A stretch of DNA of 26,588 nucleotides from BRH-c32 sp041674625 (GTDB taxonomy: Bacteria; Bacteroidota; Ignavibacteria; Ignavibacteriales; Melioribacteraceae), in contig JBAYVI010000028.1 in assembly GCA_041674625.1 (NCBI GenBank), positions 1 to 26,588 of the forward strand, read 5' to 3'. Of the stretch, positions 14,917-24,149 are shown piece after piece. The position numbers and the translations under genes are program-made. The notes under the pieces are model-generated. The model did not search any database, had not been told where the DNA came from, and saw only the letters and a list, made by a program, of their open reading frames with translations. Position 1 is the first letter of the stretch; every line of letters starts with the position of its first letter.

Positions 14917-15562
14917 CACATATAAATCAGTAATAGAATCTTTAATCTTTGCTTCAGATGAACCGATTTCAGCATCTTTAATTGTAAATGCAATTAAAGA
15001 AATAGATGGTGAAGATATAGATATAAATAAGAAAGATATTGATGAAACAGTGAATGAACTTAATGTTAAGTACTCATCGAATGATGCTTCTTTTCAAATA
15101 TTAAAAATCGCTGAAGGATTTATTTTCGGCACTAAGACGAACCATGCAAAGTATGTCGGTTATTTATCGACAGAGAAAAGTAAAAGAAGGCTTAGTTCTG
15201 CTGCATTAGAGACTTTGGCAATAATAGCTTATAAACAACCGATGACAAAGCCAGAACTTGAAACTATTCGTGGTGTTAATTCTGATTATATACTTAACAA
15301 TTTATTAGAAAAGAATTTGGTTACTATAAAAGGGAGAGCAGAGACAATAGGAAGACCGTTACTTTACGTTACAACAGATGATTTTTTAAAATATTTCGGA
15401 TTAAATACAATTTCGGATTTACCTAAGCCGAGAGAAATTGAAGAAATTATGAAAGATGAAGATTTCCTTGAACAGAGAAGAAAAATTATGATGAACGATC
15501 TCGAAGAGGATATGGAAAAAGAAAATAAATTGGAAGAAGAAAATGAAAACAAGACTGAATAA
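14909..15562 (+). CDS. scpB: Segregation and condensation protein B
   Basis: ScpB is the winged-helix partner of ScpA in the Smc complex. Family blocks visible are S-V-I-E-S-L-I-F-A-S-D-E-P-I near the N-terminus, L-S-S-A-A-L-E-T-L-A-I-I-A-Y-K-Q-P-M-T in the middle, and E-T-I-G-R-P-L-L-Y-V-T-T-D-D-F-L-K-Y-F-G-L. The last 40 residues are highly acidic and probably disordered, rich in Glu, Asn and Lys. ATG 14909 has GGA seven bases before it and gives the usual short N-terminus; ATG 14897 in the same frame is possible. It overlaps scpA by 8 bases and the pseudouridine synthase gene by 20. Confidence 0.94.
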   Translation: MDSTYKSVIESLIFASDEPISASLIVNAIKEIDGEDIDINKKDIDETVNELNVKYSSNDASFQILKIAEGFIFGTKTNHAKYVGYLSTEKSKRRLSSAALETLAIIAYKQPMTKPELETIRGVNSDYILNNLLEKNLVTIKGRAETIGRPLLYVTTDDFLKYFGLNTISDLPKPREIEEIMKDEDFLEQRRKIMMNDLEEDMEKENKLEEENENKTE

Positions 15563-16244
15563 ATATTTGTCTGAATGCGGTTTCGGTTCAAGAAGAAACG
15601 TTGAGGAATTTATTTTGGAAGCCAGAGTGGAGATTAATAAGAAAACTGTTATTGATTTAGCTACGACTATTGATGAAGACAAAGACGAAGTACGCCTGGA
15701 TGGTGAAATTATAAAGAAGAAACAGAAAGAATATATTCTCCTTTATAAACCAAAAGGATATATATCTTCTACTAAAGATGATAAAGGAAGAAAAACGGTT
15801 TTAGATTTAGTTAAAACAAGGAATCGTGTTTTTCCTGTCGGAAGGCTTGATTACGATACAACCGGTGTTTTAATACTTACTAATGATGGTGAATTTACAA
15901 ACAAAATGACTCACCCCAGTAATGGAATCGTTAGAGAATATGTAGCAAAATTAGATAAACCATTATTGGAAGAAGATAAAATTAAACTTACTACTGGAGT
16001 TTATGTAGAAAGGAGAAAAAGTAAATTTGTATTCGTAAAAATTAGGCGTTCCACAGAGATTATAGTAGGTTCTCTAGAAGGGCGTTATCATTTTGTTAAG
16101 AATATGTTTTTAGTTCTCGGATATGATGTAAAGAAATTAGAAAGAAGTAAGTTTGGTGAAATAACTCTCGAAGGAATGAATCCAGGAGAGTACCGCCATT
16201 TAACAAAAGAAGAAATAGAAAATGTATCTAAAAAGAATCGTTAG
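15543..16244 (+). CDS. rluB: RluB/RsuA-family rRNA pseudouridine synthase
   Basis: This enzyme isomerises a uridine in rRNA to pseudouridine. The 233 residues contain an N-terminal S4 RNA-binding domain (R-L-N-K-Y-L-S-E-C-G-F-G-S-R-R) and the catalytic domain with G-R-L-D-Y-D-T-T-G-V-L-I-L-T-N-D-G, where Asp103 is the expected nucleophile. The scpA-scpB-rluB order is common across bacteria, for example in Firmicutes, which supports a 23S-directed RluB over RsuA; the exact target site cannot be told. It overlaps the genes on both sides by 20 and 23 bases. Confidence 0.92.
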   Translation: MKTRLNKYLSECGFGSRRNVEEFILEARVEINKKTVIDLATTIDEDKDEVRLDGEIIKKKQKEYILLYKPKGYISSTKDDKGRKTVLDLVKTRNRVFPVGRLDYDTTGVLILTNDGEFTNKMTHPSNGIVREYVAKLDKPLLEEDKIKLTTGVYVERRKSKFVFVKIRRSTEIIVGSLEGRYHFVKNMFLVLGYDVKKLERSKFGEITLEGMNPGEYRHLTKEEIENVSKKNR

Positions 16245-17724
16245 TTTATTACTATTTTTTTCAGTTAGTGCAATTTTCGCTCAGGTGGATTCGCTTAAAG
16301 AAGCACAGAAAGTAGAAGTAAGATATAATCGAGATGAATTAAGGAAAGAATTAGATAAAATATTTTCTGATCCAAGTTTCAATAATTCATTTTGGGGTGT
16401 AATGGTTAAGTCACTTAAAACCGGTGAGACTATTTACAGGCGAAATTCAGAAAAACTGATGCATCCGGCTTCAAATATTAAATTATTCACAACTGCCGCT
16501 GCTTATGATATATTAGGAAAAGATTTTAAGTATGAAACAGTATTACTTGCAAATGGTAGAATTGAGAAGGGAGTATTACTCGGTGACTTAATTCTGAAAG
16601 GGAGCGGGGACCCAACTTTTACTAATAAATTCTGTGGAGGTGATGCTAAAAAGCTTTTTGAGTTTTGGGCTGACACATTAATTTCTAAGGGAGTTTGGGC
16701 TATTGAAGGTGATATAATTGGAGATGATGCTCAATTCGACAATAATAGATATGGTAAGGGTTGGAATAATGAGCTTAATTCTCAATGGTTTTCTGCACCG
16801 GCTGGAGCAATTAGCTTTAATGAAAATATAGTTGAGATAAAAGTAACGCCAACAAAAAGGAATTTCCCGGCAGATATATCAATTTCTCCAAGTACTTCAT
16901 ATATTATTGTTAATCCAAAAGTTGTTACTGTGGATAAAGAGGCTTTCACTGATATTAATATTACACGAGAATACAATTCAAATGTCATTTCTATTAGTGG
17001 GCGCATTAAAGAAAATTCAAGTTCATATACTGATTATGTCTCGATTGATGATCCTACAAGATTTTCTATGGCAATTTTAAAAGAAGTTTTTGAAAACAAA
17101 GGAATAAAAATATCTGGTGGAGTTTTTTCTATCAAGAACTATTCAAAAAGAATTCAGGAAGAAAATTTATTCCCATTGTATAAACATAAAAGTATAAATC
17201 TAAAAAGCATAGTCAACGAAATAAATAAAAATAGTAATAATTTCTTCGCCGAGCAGCTTCTTAGGACTATCGGATTGGAAATTTACAATCTTGGTTCTGC
17301 TGAAAATGGTATTAAAGCCTTGAGGGAGTTATTAGACGAAGCTAATATTAGTCCTGATGATATGGTGATGGCAGATGGGTCCGGAATTTCTCTCTTTAAT
17401 TTAGTATCACCAAAACAAATTGTTGCTTTACTTAGTTATATGTACAATTATGGAAATTTTAGAGATTTTAAGGAATCATTGCCCATTGCGGGAATTGACG
17501 GAACTTTAGCAGACAGAATGTCAAATACTATTGCCGAAGGTAAGGTTTTTGCAAAGTCGGGTTATAATACTCAAGCTTCTTCATTATCAGGATATATTCG
17601 TACTGAAATGGGAGAATTATTAGCTTTTAGTATTTTGTTAAATAATTATTTAGTACCTACAAGTTTAGCAAATTATATACAGGATAATGCCTGTATCAAG
17701 ATGGTAAATTATAAAAGAAATTAA
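16222..17724 (+). CDS. dacB: D-alanyl-D-alanine carboxypeptidase/endopeptidase (PBP4, peptidase S13)
   Basis: This is a periplasmic penicillin-binding protein 4 that trims peptidoglycan cross-links and terminal D-alanine. A signal peptide (YLKRIVSLLLFFSVSAIFAQ) starts the 500-residue protein. All three active-site motifs are present: S-N-I-K at 84-87 (nucleophile Ser84), S-N-N at 338-340, and K-S-G at 445-447. The long stretch between the first two motifs contains the extra domains typical of S13 enzymes, including A-P-A-G-A-I-S-F-N-E-N. It overlaps the pseudouridine synthase gene by 23 bases and precedes lysS by 13. No lipobox is seen. Confidence 0.95.
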   Translation: MYLKRIVSLLLFFSVSAIFAQVDSLKEAQKVEVRYNRDELRKELDKIFSDPSFNNSFWGVMVKSLKTGETIYRRNSEKLMHPASNIKLFTTAAAYDILGKDFKYETVLLANGRIEKGVLLGDLILKGSGDPTFTNKFCGGDAKKLFEFWADTLISKGVWAIEGDIIGDDAQFDNNRYGKGWNNELNSQWFSAPAGAISFNENIVEIKVTPTKRNFPADISISPSTSYIIVNPKVVTVDKEAFTDINITREYNSNVISISGRIKENSSSYTDYVSIDDPTRFSMAILKEVFENKGIKISGGVFSIKNYSKRIQEENLFPLYKHKSINLKSIVNEINKNSNNFFAEQLLRTIGLEIYNLGSAENGIKALRELLDEANISPDDMVMADGSGISLFNLVSPKQIVALLSYMYNYGNFRDFKESLPIAGIDGTLADRMSNTIAEGKVFAKSGYNTQASSLSGYIRTEMGELLAFSILLNNYLVPTSLANYIQDNACIKMVNYKRN

Positions 17725-17737
17725 AACGGAGAAATTA

Positions 17738-19249
17738 GTGGAAAACAACAGCAATATTACAGATTATAATGTGCTAATCGAACAAAGAATGAAAGAGATT
17801 TCACAATTAAAAGAAATGAATGTGGAACCTTTTGCTTATCAATTTGATACAAATAATAATTCTGAGTCGGTTAAGAGAAATTTTGAAACATTAGAAGGTA
17901 AGGATGTAAGTGTAGCCGGTAGAATTATGACGATAAGAAGAATGGGGAAAGCATCATTTGCTCACCTTCAAGATTCTAAAGGAAGAATTCAGATATATTT
18001 AAAAAAGGATGAAATCGGAGAAGAGTATGATGTCTTCAAACTGCTTGATATTGGAGATATTGTTGGAGTTGATGGTTTTGTTTTTAAAACAAAAACAGGT
18101 GAAACATCCGTTCACGTAAAAAAACTGAAGCTTCTTTCAAAATCAATCAGACCAATACCGATAGCAAAAGAAATAATAGACGAAAACGGAAACAAAACAA
18201 TTTTCGATCAATTTGCTGATAAGGAATTAAGATACAGACAGCGTTATGTTGATCTAATTGTGAATCCTGAAGTAAAAGACGTATTTGTAAAAAGAAGCAG
18301 AATAATAACTGAAATAAGAAATTATTTAGATAGCAATGGAATAGTAGAAGTAGAAACGCCGGTTCTTCAGCCATTATATGGTGGAGCAGCAGCTCGCCCC
18401 TTTGTTACTCATCATAATGCTTTGGATATAGATTTATATTTAAGAATTGCCGATGAACTTTATTTAAAGAGATTAATAGTCGGCGGTTTTGAAGGTGTTT
18501 ATGAAATTTCAAAAGATTTTAGAAATGAAGGTATGGATAGAAGTCATAACCCTGAATTTACTATGCTTGAACTTTATGTAGCATATAAAGATTATAATTG
18601 GATGATGAAGTTCGTTGAAGATATGTTTTATTCTATTGCTAATAAGGTGTTTAAGGCAAGCACTTTTACAATTGAGGGGAAAGAAATTAATTTTACACCT
18701 CCGTGGCAGAGAATTTCAATGACAGATGAAATTCTAAAAGAATCAGGAATTGATGTGATGAAGGAAGATAAAAATGTATTAATAAAATATTTAAAAGAGA
18801 ATCACGTATCAATTGTAGGGGGAGAATCTAAAGGTAAATTGATTGATATGATTTTTGAATTAACTGTTCAACCAAAATTAATTCAGCCAACTTTTGTGAT
18901 TGATTATCCGGTTGAACTATCACCTCTTGCAAAGAAACATAGAACAAGAGAAGGTTTAGTGGAACGATTTGAAGGCTTTGTTTTAGGAAGAGAAATTTGT
19001 AATGCATTCTCTGAATTGAATGATCCGATTGATCAAAAAAATAGATTTGAAGAACAATCAAAGATGAGAGAAGAAGGAGATGACGAAGCTCATCAAATTG
19101 ATGAAGATTTTGTAAGAGCATTGGAATATGGTTTGCCTCCAACTGCAGGGCTTGGAGTTGGTATTGACCGATTAGTAATGCTATTTACTAATCAATCATC
19201 AATTAGAGATGTACTTTTATTCCCACAAATGAAACCGGAAGTTAAATAA
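17738..19249 (+). CDS. lysS: Lysyl-tRNA synthetase, class II
   Basis: This class II synthetase charges tRNA-Lys. Its 503 residues are full length. An N-terminal OB-fold anticodon-binding domain contains G-R-I-M-T-I-R-R-M-G-K-A-S-F-A-H-L-Q-D. The catalytic core has R-Y-R-Q-R-Y-V-D-L, motif 2 F-R-N-E-G-M-D-R-S-H-N-P-E-F-T, and motif 3 G-L-G-V-G-I-D-R-L-V-M-L. The GTG at 17738 is supported by GGAG at 17728-17731. The stop codon is directly followed by the ATG of the next gene (TAAATG), which suggests coupled translation. Confidence 0.97.
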   Translation: MENNSNITDYNVLIEQRMKEISQLKEMNVEPFAYQFDTNNNSESVKRNFETLEGKDVSVAGRIMTIRRMGKASFAHLQDSKGRIQIYLKKDEIGEEYDVFKLLDIGDIVGVDGFVFKTKTGETSVHVKKLKLLSKSIRPIPIAKEIIDENGNKTIFDQFADKELRYRQRYVDLIVNPEVKDVFVKRSRIITEIRNYLDSNGIVEVETPVLQPLYGGAAARPFVTHHNALDIDLYLRIADELYLKRLIVGGFEGVYEISKDFRNEGMDRSHNPEFTMLELYVAYKDYNWMMKFVEDMFYSIANKVFKASTFTIEGKEINFTPPWQRISMTDEILKESGIDVMKEDKNVLIKYLKENHVSIVGGESKGKLIDMIFELTVQPKLIQPTFVIDYPVELSPLAKKHRTREGLVERFEGFVLGREICNAFSELNDPIDQKNRFEEQSKMREEGDDEAHQIDEDFVRALEYGLPPTAGLGVGIDRLVMLFTNQSSIRDVLLFPQMKPEVK

Positions 19250-19801
19250 ATGTTATTAGATGAATTAAATAATGAATTAAAAGTTCTTCCTTATAAAGGA
19301 ATGAAACCAAAATTACACGAATCCGTTTTTTTAGCATCAGGTTCAAAAGTAATTGGTGATGTGGAAATAGGTGAAAATTCGAGTGTTTGGTATAACTCTG
19401 TTTTAAGAGGTGATGTTAATTATATAAAAATTGGTAAGTATAGTAATATTCAAGATTTAAGTATGTGTCATGTTACAAATGGAAAATATCCTCTTAATAT
19501 TGGGGACAATGTTACAGTAGGGCATAGTGTTACCTTACATGGCTGTACAGTTGAAGACAATTGCTTAATTGGAATGGGTGCTGTTATTTTAGATAATGCA
19601 ATTGTTAGGAAAAATTCATTAGTTGCCGCTGGTTCTGTTGTAAAGCCAAATTTTGAAGTTCCTTCGGGTAAGCTTGTTGCGGGTATTCCGGCTAAAGTTG
19701 TAAGAGATTTAACGGAAGCTGAAATTAAGGATATTGCTGATTCAGCAGTACGCTATTACAAATATACTTTAGAAACAATAGAATCATTCAAAAATGAATA
19801 A
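19250..19801 (+). CDS. Gamma-type carbonic anhydrase/YrdA-like hexapeptide protein
   Basis: This is a left-handed beta-helix trimer protein of the gamma-carbonic anhydrase/YrdA family with 183 residues. Hexapeptide repeats fill most of it (for example V-I-G-D-V-E-I-G-E-N-S-S-V-W and I-G-K-Y-S-N-I). The three zinc-ligand histidines of the family are kept: His74 in M-C-H-V-T, then His92 and His97 in G-H-S-V-T-L-H-G. True carbonic anhydrase activity is variable among these proteins, so the reaction is uncertain. It abuts lysS and overlaps ybeY by 8 bases. Confidence 0.9.
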   Translation: MLLDELNNELKVLPYKGMKPKLHESVFLASGSKVIGDVEIGENSSVWYNSVLRGDVNYIKIGKYSNIQDLSMCHVTNGKYPLNIGDNVTVGHSVTLHGCTVEDNCLIGMGAVILDNAIVRKNSLVAAGSVVKPNFEVPSGKLVAGIPAKVVRDLTEAEIKDIADSAVRYYKYTLETIESFKNE

Positions 19802-20231
19802 GACCGATTTCTTTAATAAAACTGATTATTTAATAGAAAAAAAGGATATTATCGAAATTATTCGTATAATAACAAATGAATTAAATATTAAGAAATATTA
19901 TTTTGCCGTGAGTTTTGTAACACAAGAAGAAATATTAGCTATTAACAAAACACATTTAAAGCACGATTATTATACAGATATTATTACCTTTAATTATGGT
20001 AATGAAAATGGTAATTTAGAAGCGGAGTTTTATATTTCGCCAGAAGAGGCTAAAAATAATTGTAAACGATTTAAGGTTGAACTAAAATCTGAAATAATTA
20101 GATTAGTAATTCATGGTGTTTTACATTGTGTCGGATTCAACGATAAAGCAAATAATGAAAAAAAAGAAATGAGAATGAAAGAGAACGAATTAATAAATAT
20201 TATTCCCAATGGATTAAAGGTTATTGCTTAA
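19794..20231 (+). CDS. ybeY: Endoribonuclease YbeY (rRNA maturation)
   Basis: YbeY is a metal-dependent endoribonuclease involved in 16S rRNA 3'-end maturation and ribosome quality control. The 145 residues contain D-Y-Y-T-D-I-I-T-F-N-Y-G and the metal site H-G-V-L-H-C-V-G-F-N-D-K with His107 and His111. The third ligand, His in E. coli (H-x-x-x-H-x-x-x-x-x-H), is Asp117 here; Bacteroidota YbeY proteins share this N-D-K form, so it is a lineage variant rather than damage. It overlaps its neighbours on both sides (8 bases and 1 base). Confidence 0.93.
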   Translation: MNKTDFFNKTDYLIEKKDIIEIIRIITNELNIKKYYFAVSFVTQEEILAINKTHLKHDYYTDIITFNYGNENGNLEAEFYISPEEAKNNCKRFKVELKSEIIRLVIHGVLHCVGFNDKANNEKKEMRMKENELINIIPNGLKVIA

Positions 20232-20689
20232 TGACAACAAAAATTGTAGAAGCATTAGCTAAAATACTCGAAGGATTAAAAAATAATTCATCTTATGAAG
20301 ATTTAAGTAAAAGCTTAACCAATAGTAAAGAATTTGATCAGAAGACTATTAGTATTGCTTTTAGTTTAATATTCGATAAAATATTAAGTAAAAAAAATAG
20401 CAAGATTAAGAAGAATAAAAATAAATGGGAACATACACGAGTATTTACCGAAGAAGAAGTCTATCTATTAGGAATTGAAAATGCTGATTATCTTATGCAT
20501 TTAATAAATGTTGAGCTAATTGACAATAATGATTTAGAAATGATAATAGATCAAATGAATATGTTTCCGGAGCATCTATTTACTAAGAACGATATAAATT
20601 GGTTCATATTGCTTTCATTAGTAAATTTCGATCAGGAAATGTTACCCGGAAGCAGAGTCTTATTATTTACTTCAGATACTATAAACTGA
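20231..20689 (+). CDS. smg: Smg/DUF494-family protein
   Basis: This is a 152-residue helical protein that I assign to the Smg (DUF494) family. The supporting block is R-V-F-T-E-E-E-V-Y-L-L-G-I-E-N-A-D-Y-L followed by L-I-N-V-E-L-I and a final N-D-I-N-W-F-I-L-L-S-L-V-N, which match the family's pattern around E-E, F-L-x-x-L and K/N-W-x-x-L. Function is unknown in any species. Context supports the call: in proteobacteria smg lies beside topA-type genes, and here topA follows 13 bases later. A lysine/asparagine-rich linker (about residues 55-68) separates the N-terminal helices. The start ATG shares its A with the ybeY stop (TAATG). Confidence 0.72.
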   Translation: MTTKIVEALAKILEGLKNNSSYEDLSKSLTNSKEFDQKTISIAFSLIFDKILSKKNSKIKKNKNKWEHTRVFTEEEVYLLGIENADYLMHLINVELIDNNDLEMIIDQMNMFPEHLFTKNDINWFILLSLVNFDQEMLPGSRVLLFTSDTIN

Positions 20690-20702
20690 AAAAGGATTTT
20701 AA

Positions 20703-22943
20703 ATGGCTAAAAATTTGATTTTGGTGGAATCACCTTCCAAAGCAAAAACTATTAATAAATATTTAGGTAGAAATTATACAGTTGAAGCAACAGTTGGGCA
20801 TTTAAGAAATTTACCGAAAACGAAACTTGGTATAGACACAGAAAATGGATTTAAACCGACTTTATTAAATATAAGAGGAAAGGGAGATTTAATAAAGAGG
20901 ATTAAGAATCTTTCTACCAAGGCAACAAACATATTTATAGCGACCGATCCTGACCGCGAAGGGGAAGCTATTGCTCAAGATATTTTAGATCTTATCGAAT
21001 CATCCACAGACGCAAATATTAAAAGAGTTCTTTTTAATGAGATTACAAAAAAGACCGTTAATGAGGCTCTAAACAGTCCTATTGATATTGATAATAAGTT
21101 AGTTGCTTCTCAAAGAGCACGAAGAGCAATGGATAGAATTATTGGGTATAAAATTAGTCCATTCCTTTGGAAATCAATTTTAGATTCTTATGAAGCTTTA
21201 TCGGCAGGGCGAGTACAATCAGTTGCACTAAGATTAATTTGCGAGAGAGAAGAAGAAATTCTAAGTTTTATTCCGATTGAATATTGGTCATTAGTAGGTA
21301 ATTTCGAAACTGATAACAAAAAAGAATTTACTGCGAAGCTATTTGAAATAGATGGCAGACCGATTCGTACTTCACCAAAAGCGAATATGACAGATGATGA
21401 GAAAGCAGAATATTCTAAAAACTATTATTTGATAGATTCTGCTGAATTAGCAACAAAGATTTTTGATGATGTAAATAAAAAGGATAATTATTTTATTTCT
21501 GATATAAATAAGAAAGAATCAAAAAGAAATCCATTCCCACCATTTATTACAAGTACATTACAAGTAGAGGCTTCAAGGAAGTTACGATATCGTCCTAGAA
21601 AAACAATGCAATTGGCTCAAAACTTATATGAAGGAATTGATCTTGGAAGTGAAGGAACAACGGGATTAATTACCTATATGAGAACAGATTCAACAAGATT
21701 AAATGAAGAAATTGTTTCGGATGCCCGCGATTTTATAATAAAAAAATTCGGAGAGAAATACTTACCAGATTCACCGAAAAAATACGATTCTTCAAAAAAG
21801 AAAAATGTCCAGGATGCACATGAAGCTATTAGACCAACTTCATTAAAATACAGTCCTGAATTTGTAAAAGAATTTCTAACCGATGATCAGTATAAATTAT
21901 ACGAATTGATTTGGAAGAGATTTGTAGCTTCACAGATGGAGCCTGCCCAAATAGAAACAACAACTATTTCTGTAAAAGCTGACCAATATTTGTTTAAAGC
22001 ATCTGGTTCAGCAATTAAATTTGATGGATTCCTTGCTCTTTATGACGAGACATCAGAAGAAAAGGATAATAGCGAATCAAATGGTGCTATCGGAAATATT
22101 CCTTATGGATTAGAAACAGATCAAAAATTAAATTTATTAGAATTAATAAAGAACCAACATTTTACAAAACCACCGCCACGTTTTTCAGAAAGTTCTTTAA
22201 TTAAAGAATTGGAAAGCAATGGTATTGGAAGACCGAGTACGTATGCTTCTATTATAAGTACTATTAATGATAGAAAATATATAGATCAGATCGAAAGGAA
22301 AATTCATCCGACTAAGCTTGGAACGAAGGTAAATACAATATTAGTAAAGAATTTCTCACGACTATTTAATGTAAGCTTTACTGCAAAGATGGAAGAGGAA
22401 TTAGATCAAATTGCAGAAGGCGAGAATACTTATGAAGATGTTATGAACGATTTCTACAATCCTTTTACGAGTGAGTTAAAGGAAGTAGAAGAAAATATGG
22501 AAAAGATAATATGTGATAAGTGTGGTGCCGAAATGGAATTTAAAGTAGGCAGATTCGGCAGATTTTTAGCTTGTACTAATTATCCGGAATGTAAAAATAT
22601 AAGATCATTAAAAGAGCAAAGTGGGAAAGCTGAACCTGAATATACAGGCGAATTATGTCCAAAGTGTAATTCTAAAACTGTATATCGAGATAGCAAATAT
22701 GGAAGATTTATTGGATGTGAGAAATATCCTGATTGCGATTTTACTAAAGTGATTTCTTCAGGAATCAAATGTCCTAAATGTTCCAAAGGGGATGTAGTAA
22801 TAAAAAGAACTAAAAAGAGAAAAATATTTTATGGCTGCTCTCGATATCCTGAATGTGAATATGCTAGTTGGACAATGCCAAAAGCGGATGCAGAGTCTAA
22901 TGTAAAAAATGAAGTCGTAGAAGATGACGACCAATATGTATGA
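20703..22943 (+). CDS. topA: DNA topoisomerase I
   Basis: This is a type IA topoisomerase that relaxes negative supercoils. The 746 residues begin with a Toprim domain (I-L-V-E-S-P-S-K-A-K-T-I) containing D-P-D-R-E at 82-86, which binds magnesium. The nucleophile is Tyr325 in G-L-I-T-Y-M-R-T-D-S-T-R. The C-terminus, from Cys604, carries three four-cysteine topoisomerase zinc fingers (C-D-K-C, C-P-K-C, C-P-K-C, each closed by C-x-x-Y-P-x-C). An acidic tail follows. AAAGGA precedes the ATG. It overlaps the Xer recombinase gene by 4 bases (ATGA). Confidence 0.98.
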   Translation: MAKNLILVESPSKAKTINKYLGRNYTVEATVGHLRNLPKTKLGIDTENGFKPTLLNIRGKGDLIKRIKNLSTKATNIFIATDPDREGEAIAQDILDLIESSTDANIKRVLFNEITKKTVNEALNSPIDIDNKLVASQRARRAMDRIIGYKISPFLWKSILDSYEALSAGRVQSVALRLICEREEEILSFIPIEYWSLVGNFETDNKKEFTAKLFEIDGRPIRTSPKANMTDDEKAEYSKNYYLIDSAELATKIFDDVNKKDNYFISDINKKESKRNPFPPFITSTLQVEASRKLRYRPRKTMQLAQNLYEGIDLGSEGTTGLITYMRTDSTRLNEEIVSDARDFIIKKFGEKYLPDSPKKYDSSKKKNVQDAHEAIRPTSLKYSPEFVKEFLTDDQYKLYELIWKRFVASQMEPAQIETTTISVKADQYLFKASGSAIKFDGFLALYDETSEEKDNSESNGAIGNIPYGLETDQKLNLLELIKNQHFTKPPPRFSESSLIKELESNGIGRPSTYASIISTINDRKYIDQIERKIHPTKLGTKVNTILVKNFSRLFNVSFTAKMEEELDQIAEGENTYEDVMNDFYNPFTSELKEVEENMEKIICDKCGAEMEFKVGRFGRFLACTNYPECKNIRSLKEQSGKAEPEYTGELCPKCNSKTVYRDSKYGRFIGCEKYPDCDFTKVISSGIKCPKCSKGDVVIKRTKKRKIFYGCSRYPECEYASWTMPKADAESNVKNEVVEDDDQYV

Positions 22944-23836
22944 AAATAATTTCACTAAATGAATTATCTGAACTGTTTTTCAATCAAATTGAGAATATTG
23001 AAAGACTTTCCGAGAATACATTAGAGAGCTATAAAAGAGATATAGATAAATTTTTACACTTTCTTACTGAAAAAAGTCTTTTAAATATTGAAGAGATAAA
23101 AGAACGGCATATACGTCTTTTTCTAATGGAATTGAATAATTCAGAATTATCGAGAACTTCTATATCAAGGCATTTATCTACATTAAGAAAGTTTTTTAAT
23201 TTTTGTATTATTAATGATTATTTAGAAAATAATCCAATTGAGAATATCTCTAACCCAAAATATAAAAGAAAGCTACCGGAGACGCTTCTAGTTGACTCTT
23301 ACGAAGAAATTTTTAGATTTATAGATAAGAATTATGACATTAAGGAAAGTAAAAGAATAAAAGTCATTTTTGAACTTTTATATGGGTGTGCATTAAGGGT
23401 ATCGGAACTTTGCATGTTAGATAATAGTAGTATTGATATGATAAAGAAATCAGTGCGTGTATTTGGTAAAGGTTCAAAAACAAGAATTGTTCCTATTGGA
23501 GAAAAATCTGTTTTAGTTATTGAAGATTATATAAAAGCTTTCAATTCGACCGAGAAAATAAATCCATTTTTATTTGATAAGAAAGGGGAGAGAACCAATC
23601 GACAACACATTTACCATTTAGTTAATAAGGTTTTATCTAATGTTTCTGATATTAAAAAAAAGAGCCCACATATTTTAAGACATGCAGCCGCTACTCATAT
23701 GTTGGATAGAGATGCGGATTTAATTGCTATTAAAGAATTGTTGGGTCATGAGAATCTTTCAACTACTCAAATTTATACTCATGTTAGTATAGAAAAATTA
23801 AAAAAATCTTACAAAAAAGCTCATCCTAAATCATAA
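22940..23836 (+). CDS. Tyrosine recombinase XerC/XerD
   Basis: This is a site-specific tyrosine recombinase of the XerC/XerD type that resolves chromosome dimers at dif. Its 298 residues match housekeeping Xer proteins. An N-terminal SAM-like core-binding domain (S-E-N-T-L-E-S-Y-K-R-D-I) is followed by the catalytic set Arg153 (A-L-R-V-S-E-L), Lys in G-K-G-S-K, His244-x-x-Arg247, His270 (G-H-E-N-L-S-T-T) and Tyr279. Lack of attachment sites or cargo and the tight overlap with topA argue against a mobile integrase. XerC and XerD cannot be told apart by eye. Confidence 0.93.
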   Translation: MKIISLNELSELFFNQIENIERLSENTLESYKRDIDKFLHFLTEKSLLNIEEIKERHIRLFLMELNNSELSRTSISRHLSTLRKFFNFCIINDYLENNPIENISNPKYKRKLPETLLVDSYEEIFRFIDKNYDIKESKRIKVIFELLYGCALRVSELCMLDNSSIDMIKKSVRVFGKGSKTRIVPIGEKSVLVIEDYIKAFNSTEKINPFLFDKKGERTNRQHIYHLVNKVLSNVSDIKKKSPHILRHAAATHMLDRDADLIAIKELLGHENLSTTQIYTHVSIEKLKKSYKKAHPKS

Positions 23837-23846
23837 AGGAGTAATT

Positions 23847-24149
23847 ATGAATGTTCAAATCACTTCAAGAAAGTTCAAAGCAAAAGATTCATTAAAAGAT
23901 TTTATCAACGAAAATGTAAAATCGTTTGAAAAATTTAATGATGATATTTTAGATGTAAATGTAGTTTTGAGCTTCACACATCAAAAAGATAGTATTAAGA
24001 ATGTAGAAATTAATCTTCATCTACCCGGAAAAGTGTTAGCAGTTTCTACTGAATCAGATGACTTTTTCAAAGCGATTAATGAAGCTTGCGACAAAATGGT
24101 AATTCAATTAAAGAAAACCAAAACGAAAAAGATAGCTCAAAAAAGATGA
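23847..24149 (+). CDS. hpf: Short-form ribosome hibernation-promoting factor
   Basis: This is a ribosome-associated HPF/RaiA (YfiA) protein that binds the 30S subunit in slow growth. The 100 residues contain the single beta-alpha-beta-beta-beta-alpha domain with S-L-K-D-F-I-N-E-N-V-K and a basic C-terminus (KKTKTKKIAQKR); the C-terminal dimerisation domain of long HPF is absent. AAAGGAG at 23835-23841 gives a strong ribosome-binding site five bases before ATG 23847. Its stop overlaps the hprK start. An hpf gene close to a phosphotransferase regulator recalls rpoN-hpf-ptsN in proteobacteria. Confidence 0.93.
   Translation: MNVQITSRKFKAKDSLKDFINENVKSFEKFNDDILDVNVVLSFTHQKDSIKNVEINLHLPGKVLAVSTESDDFFKAINEACDKMVIQLKKTKTKKIAQKR

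Noticed and set aside
20112..20147. YbeY lacking the third metal-binding histidine
   Set aside because: Bacteroidota YbeY proteins commonly have Asn-Asp-Lys at this place, so it is a lineage variant and not a sign of inactivation.
22940..23836. Tyrosine recombinase as a possible integrase of a mobile element
   Set aside because: Its length matches Xer, it overlaps topA by four bases, and no attachment repeats, cargo genes or base-composition shift are seen.
24086..24145. ATG 24086 as the start of hprK
   Set aside because: The added residues lie wholly within hpf in another frame and are not HprK-like; ATG 24146 overlaps the hpf stop in the usual ATGA manner.
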